NCBI GenBank assembly: GCA_026706505.1
Contig: JAPOYQ010000741.1
Coordinates: 1 to 6,323 of the forward strand
Source: Gemmatimonadota bacterium
GTDB lineage: Bacteria; Latescibacterota; UBA2968; UBA8231
Direction of reading: 5' to 3'
Length of the DNA: 6,323 bases
Shown here piece by piece: positions 6,165 to 6,323 of the stretch (the first letter of the stretch is position 1; each line of letters opens with the position of its first letter). The notes beneath the pieces were generated by a model, which worked only from the letters and a program-made list of their open reading frames with translations, searched no databases and was not told the origin of the DNA. A program made the translations under genes and the position numbers.

Positions 6165-6323
6165 ATGACATTGCCAAAGGATAACTGGGAGACGGCCCCC
6201 CCTGATGAGGCCGGCCTCGATCCTGACCGCCTGCACAAAGCCAAAGTCTGGCTGGACGAGCGCGTAGCAGACCGCAAGTACCGCTTCGCGATCGTGCGGG
6301 GCGGCAAGCTCGTCGACGGCCTG
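6165..6323 (+). CDS. Beta-lactamase class C/esterase-like serine hydrolase, N-terminal fragment
   Basis: An open frame of 53 codons begins at ATG 6165 and runs off the right edge. Its segment WETAPPDEAGLDPDRL (residues 8-23), then an amphipathic helix and a strand reading FAIVRGGKLVDG, matches the usual opening of the beta-lactamase/transpeptidase-like serine hydrolase family (PF00144 type). In that family the SxxK nucleophile motif lies some tens of residues further on, outside the window. The ribosome binding site is poor, and TTG at 6156 is an alternative start three codons upstream. No signal peptide is visible in this stretch, so a cytoplasmic esterase or lactonase is more likely than a secreted beta-lactamase (inference). 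It lies on the same strand 61 bases after the second enolase-superfamily gene and may be the fifth gene of the operon. The call rests on N-terminal pattern only. Confidence 0.65.
   Translation, partial: MTLPKDNWETAPPDEAGLDPDRLHKAKVWLDERVADRKYRFAIVRGGKLVDGL

Noticed and set aside
1..6323. Defence system, mobile element, CRISPR array or RNA gene
   Set aside because: I see no repeat-spacer pattern, transposase or integrase motifs, terminal inverted repeats, or tRNA- or rRNA-like segments. Nearly all of the sequence is accounted for by metabolic enzymes.

Overview
The window is GC-rich, densely coding bacterial DNA with one partial gene on the minus strand and five genes on the plus strand, the last cut by the right edge. 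There are no rRNA, tRNA, CRISPR or insertion-sequence signals. The gene families (DUF3604/PHP-like, two enolase-superfamily enzymes, creatininase family, 2-hydroxyacid dehydrogenase, class C beta-lactamase-like hydrolase) suggest a heterotrophic, probably uncultured bacterium with a large catabolic repertoire, such as those seen in Latescibacterota- or Poribacteria-like genomes. That placement is a low-confidence impression from gene content only. Start codons have recognisable AGGA/AGGGA-type ribosome binding sites, and a perfect TATAAT box lies in the one sizeable intergenic gap.

Layout. Positions 1827 down to 1 (minus strand) form one uninterrupted reading frame of 609 codons running off the left edge. 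It encodes a DUF3604-type protein with a PHP-like metal site between beta-rich flanks. Positions 1828-1980 are an AT-richer divergent intergenic region with promoter-like boxes facing both ways and a small repeat or palindrome cluster. From 1981 the plus strand carries a tight run: a D-2-hydroxyacid dehydrogenase (1981-2937), an enolase-superfamily (mandelate racemase group) enzyme starting on the very next base (2938-4191), a creatininase-family hydrolase 14 bases later (4206-4922), a second and clearly different enolase-superfamily enzyme 47 bases later (4970-6103), and the first 53 codons of a beta-lactamase-class-C/esterase-like serine hydrolase (6165 to the edge). A 6-bp-arm hairpin sits between the creatininase-family gene and the second enolase-superfamily gene.

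How the genes may work together (inference). The order looks like a catabolic operon for a sugar-acid-like compound or its lactone, ester or amide. The creatininase-family and serine hydrolases could open a lactone, amide or ester. The two enolase-superfamily enzymes could abstract the alpha-proton of the resulting carboxylates (dehydration, epimerisation or cycloisomerisation). The dehydrogenase could interconvert a 2-keto and a 2-hydroxy acid. No transporter or regulator is visible, and no substrate can be named from sequence alone. The most interesting points are the pairing of two non-identical enolase-superfamily active sites with a creatininase-family hydrolase, the PHP-like DUF3604 protein with a His-to-Gln change in its first motif, and the unusual nucleotide-binding loop of the dehydrogenase. 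I see a plausible uncharacterised catabolic pathway, not a defence or mobile system.
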